Shown here in pieces: positions 62,330 to 64,000 of a stretch of DNA of 64,000 bases (position 1 is the stretch's first letter; each line of letters begins with the position of its first letter). Source of the DNA: JBBATK01 sp044228285 (GTDB lineage: Bacteria; Bacteroidota; Ignavibacteria; Kapaibacteriales; NICIL-2). A program made the translations under genes and the position numbers. The notes beneath the pieces were generated by a model that searched no databases, was not told the DNA's origin, and was given only the letters and a program-made list of their open reading frames with translations. Where the stretch lies: the NCBI GenBank assembly GCA_044228285.1, contig JBGAVD010000001.1:868001-932000 (forward strand). The letters run 5' to 3'.

Positions 62330-64000
62330 ATGAAACTGCATACAAACGTTAAGGATAGTAGATTCATTCACCCAGGGGCACGAGCTGCTATCCTGGTAGT
62401 GTTGTTTCTTGCCTTTTCAGAGATTCTTAGTGCTCAACTTGTGATTTCTGCGGGACCAGATATTTCTGTCTGTGAAGGCTTTTCGTCAAAGATCACCGTT
62501 ACGTATAAAGGTGCGAAAACCCCAATACGCTTTTCATGGAGCCCATCAATCGGCTTGAATGATGCAACATCGCCAACACCGATTGTTAGTCCTGTCCAGC
62601 CTCAAACAACCTACATCGTTACCGCGACCGACGCCAACGGTGAAGTGGCGTCTGATACCATCCTTGTTACTCTCAATCCAAGAGTGTATGCTGATGCAGG
62701 TACAGATATACAAGCTTGCGTAGGTGCACGCGTGTTTCTAGGAGCTTCAAGTGTTGCACGTGGTGGAACACCACCGTATACATTTGACTGGTTGTATTTA
62801 CCTCCGAATGCGAGCCCACGAAGTGACGAACATCCTAGCTTTATTCCTCAACGTAGTGGTTACGGACGATATATTGTGCACGTAAAAGACTCCGTGGGTT
62901 GTGATGCATGGGACACAGTTGAGGTTAGAGTGAATCAGCCATTGACGTTGAAAATTGGAAGCGGGAACGCAAAAGAAGATTGTGCCTTCATGCAACACAA
63001 CCTAGGTGGCTTGGGAATAAGTGGTGGTGGAGTTGCTCCATATCAGTACCGTTGGACTCCTTCCAGAGGTTTGAGTTCACCAGTTATTCCAAATCCTACA
63101 GCCTTCCCTGATACAACCACGATGTACGTCTTGACAGTGACAGATGCACTCGGCTGTACACTCAGTGATAGTGTGCTTGTGAAAGTGAAGCCAAGAATGC
63201 ACGCGAGATTACAGCGGAAGTTTACGGTTTGCCCTAACACCGAGTTAACGCTAGCCCCAAGCGATTTCATAAGTGGTGGAGTTGGACCATATCGTTATAA
63301 GTGGGAGACTGCATCTGGTCAGAATATTAGTAACGATAGTATTGCAAATCCTACAACCACTCCAGACTATCAGGTATCAAGCGGTGCGATTCTCTACTCA
63401 GTTACGGTGACAGACGCCCAAGGCTGTGAGATACGTGATACCGTGATTGTAAATATGACTGATCCTCCTGGAGCAAACTTCTATGTAGCAGCAACAGTTT
63501 GTCAAAACGATTCCGTCATCTATAGCGTGAGTGGTCTGCCACAGTTCGTTTACAGTTGGAGTGTTGACGGTGGAGTATTTCTCAGCAACCCGAATTCTAG
63601 TACAGTCTACGTACAATGGACACGTCCAGGAGTTGGTAGTTTGTCATTAGTAGTATATGACCCATTGAGCAATTGTACATCAACGGGTAAAGCTACTACC
63701 TATGTCAACCCATTGCCTCAGCCAAAGATTACCGTCATTGGCGTTACTACTATTTGTTTGGGTAGTGGAGTCACAACCATTTTGGATGCTGGACCTGGCT
63801 TTATAGGCTACGGCTGGTCTTCAGGTGAGAACACGCAGCGCATAGTTGTGTCGCGTGGAGGTACGTACTATGTAAAAGTTCAAGATAGCGTTGGTTGTCG
63901 GAATCGATCAGAGCCAGTGGTTATTAAAGAAGTAGAGCAACCAAAACCAGTCATCTCGGGTCCGGCAAAAATCTGTGGAGGAGTAAAAGTTCAACTTCAC
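62330..64000 (+). CDS. giant surface protein with Ig/PKD-like modules (3' partial)
   Basis: The frame opens at ATG (MKLHTNVKDS) and stays open for 557 codons to the window edge. A signal peptide (hydrophobic about 20-35, ending ILSAQ) is followed by repeated Ig/PKD-like domains of the kind seen in the two preceding giants: ISAGPDISVCEGFSSKI, IRFSWSPSIGLNDAT, YQYRWTPSRGLSSPV, YRYKWETASG, and near the edge LDAGPGFIGYGWSSGENTQR. The C-terminus, where a sorting domain would lie, is outside the window. It is probably co-transcribed with the small exported gene six bases upstream. Confidence 0.85.
   Translation, partial: MKLHTNVKDSRFIHPGARAAILVVLFLAFSEILSAQLVISAGPDISVCEGFSSKITVTYKGAKTPIRFSWSPSIGLNDATSPTPIVSPVQPQTTYIVTATDANGEVASDTILVTLNPRVYADAGTDIQACVGARVFLGASSVARGGTPPYTFDWLYLPPNASPRSDEHPSFIPQRSGYGRYIVHVKDSVGCDAWDTVEVRVNQPLTLKIGSGNAKEDCAFMQHNLGGLGISGGGVAPYQYRWTPSRGLSSPVIPNPTAFPDTTTMYVLTVTDALGCTLSDSVLVKVKPRMHARLQRKFTVCPNTELTLAPSDFISGGVGPYRYKWETASGQNISNDSIANPTTTPDYQVSSGAILYSVTVTDAQGCEIRDTVIVNMTDPPGANFYVAATVCQNDSVIYSVSGLPQFVYSWSVDGGVFLSNPNSSTVYVQWTRPGVGSLSLVVYDPLSNCTSTGKATTYVNPLPQPKITVIGVTTICLGSGVTTILDAGPGFIGYGWSSGENTQRIVVSRGGTYYVKVQDSVGCRNRSEPVVIKEVEQPKPVISGPAKICGGVKVQLH

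Overview
The window reads as one chromosomal segment from a member of the FCB group (Bacteroidota/Chlorobi side, most like the Ignavibacteria/Kapabacteria neighbourhood; this placement is inference from gene content, not from a marker-gene tree). The reasons are many secreted proteins with a signal peptide and a C-terminal domain like the type IX secretion (T9SS) type A sorting domain, a TonB-receptor-like protein, DUF3127 and DUF6029 family proteins, SMUG2-type uracil-DNA glycosylase, BshA, an OmpA protein with thrombospondin type-3 repeats, and giant surface proteins built from Ig/PKD-like, SBBP-propeller and cohesin-like parts. Coding density is high. I saw no tRNA, rRNA, CRISPR array, complete insertion sequence or phage gene.

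Left part (1-16 kb): a housekeeping block. alaS is followed by a small SSB-like OB-fold protein and then a tight run purD, galE-like, pgsA, ftsY. After that come an overlapping pair (unknown membrane-anchored protein plus a small TonB-receptor-like protein), a TPR protein, glyA on the minus strand with a T9SS-type secreted protein upstream of it, and a fused alpha/beta E1 subunit of a 2-oxoacid dehydrogenase.

Middle (16-43 kb): mostly envelope functions. There is an overlapping CHASE2/FecR-like pair without a visible output domain, two tandem giant propeller proteins, a TPR lipoprotein-like gene, an unknown secreted protein overlapping UDP-glucose dehydrogenase, a translationally coupled pair of exported TldD/TldE-like proteins (one with the metalloprotease motif, one without), a small sorted protein, a TlpA-like thioredoxin, a DUF6029 outer membrane protein, SelU, and a surface set of a cohesin-like protein, an IgGFc-binding-domain protein with a barrel-like tail, and an OmpA/TSP3 protein.

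Right part (43-64 kb): GH3 beta-N-acetylhexosaminidase, SMUG2 glycosylase, a CNNM/CorC-type transporter, a DDE-less IS630 helix-turn-helix protein, purine nucleoside phosphorylase overlapping pth, a cyclic-nucleotide-gated-like channel with a non-canonical selectivity filter, YigZ and BshA transcribed divergently from a 13-base gap, and then three very large surface genes (53.1-64.0 kb, the last one cut by the window edge) sharing the same Ig-like module.

No single unmistakable new system stands out. The items most worth a second look are the channel with the altered filter, the exported TldD/E pair, the output-less CHASE2/FecR pair, the IgGFc-barrel/cohesin/OmpA surface set, and a recurring type of triloop hairpin in the spacers.
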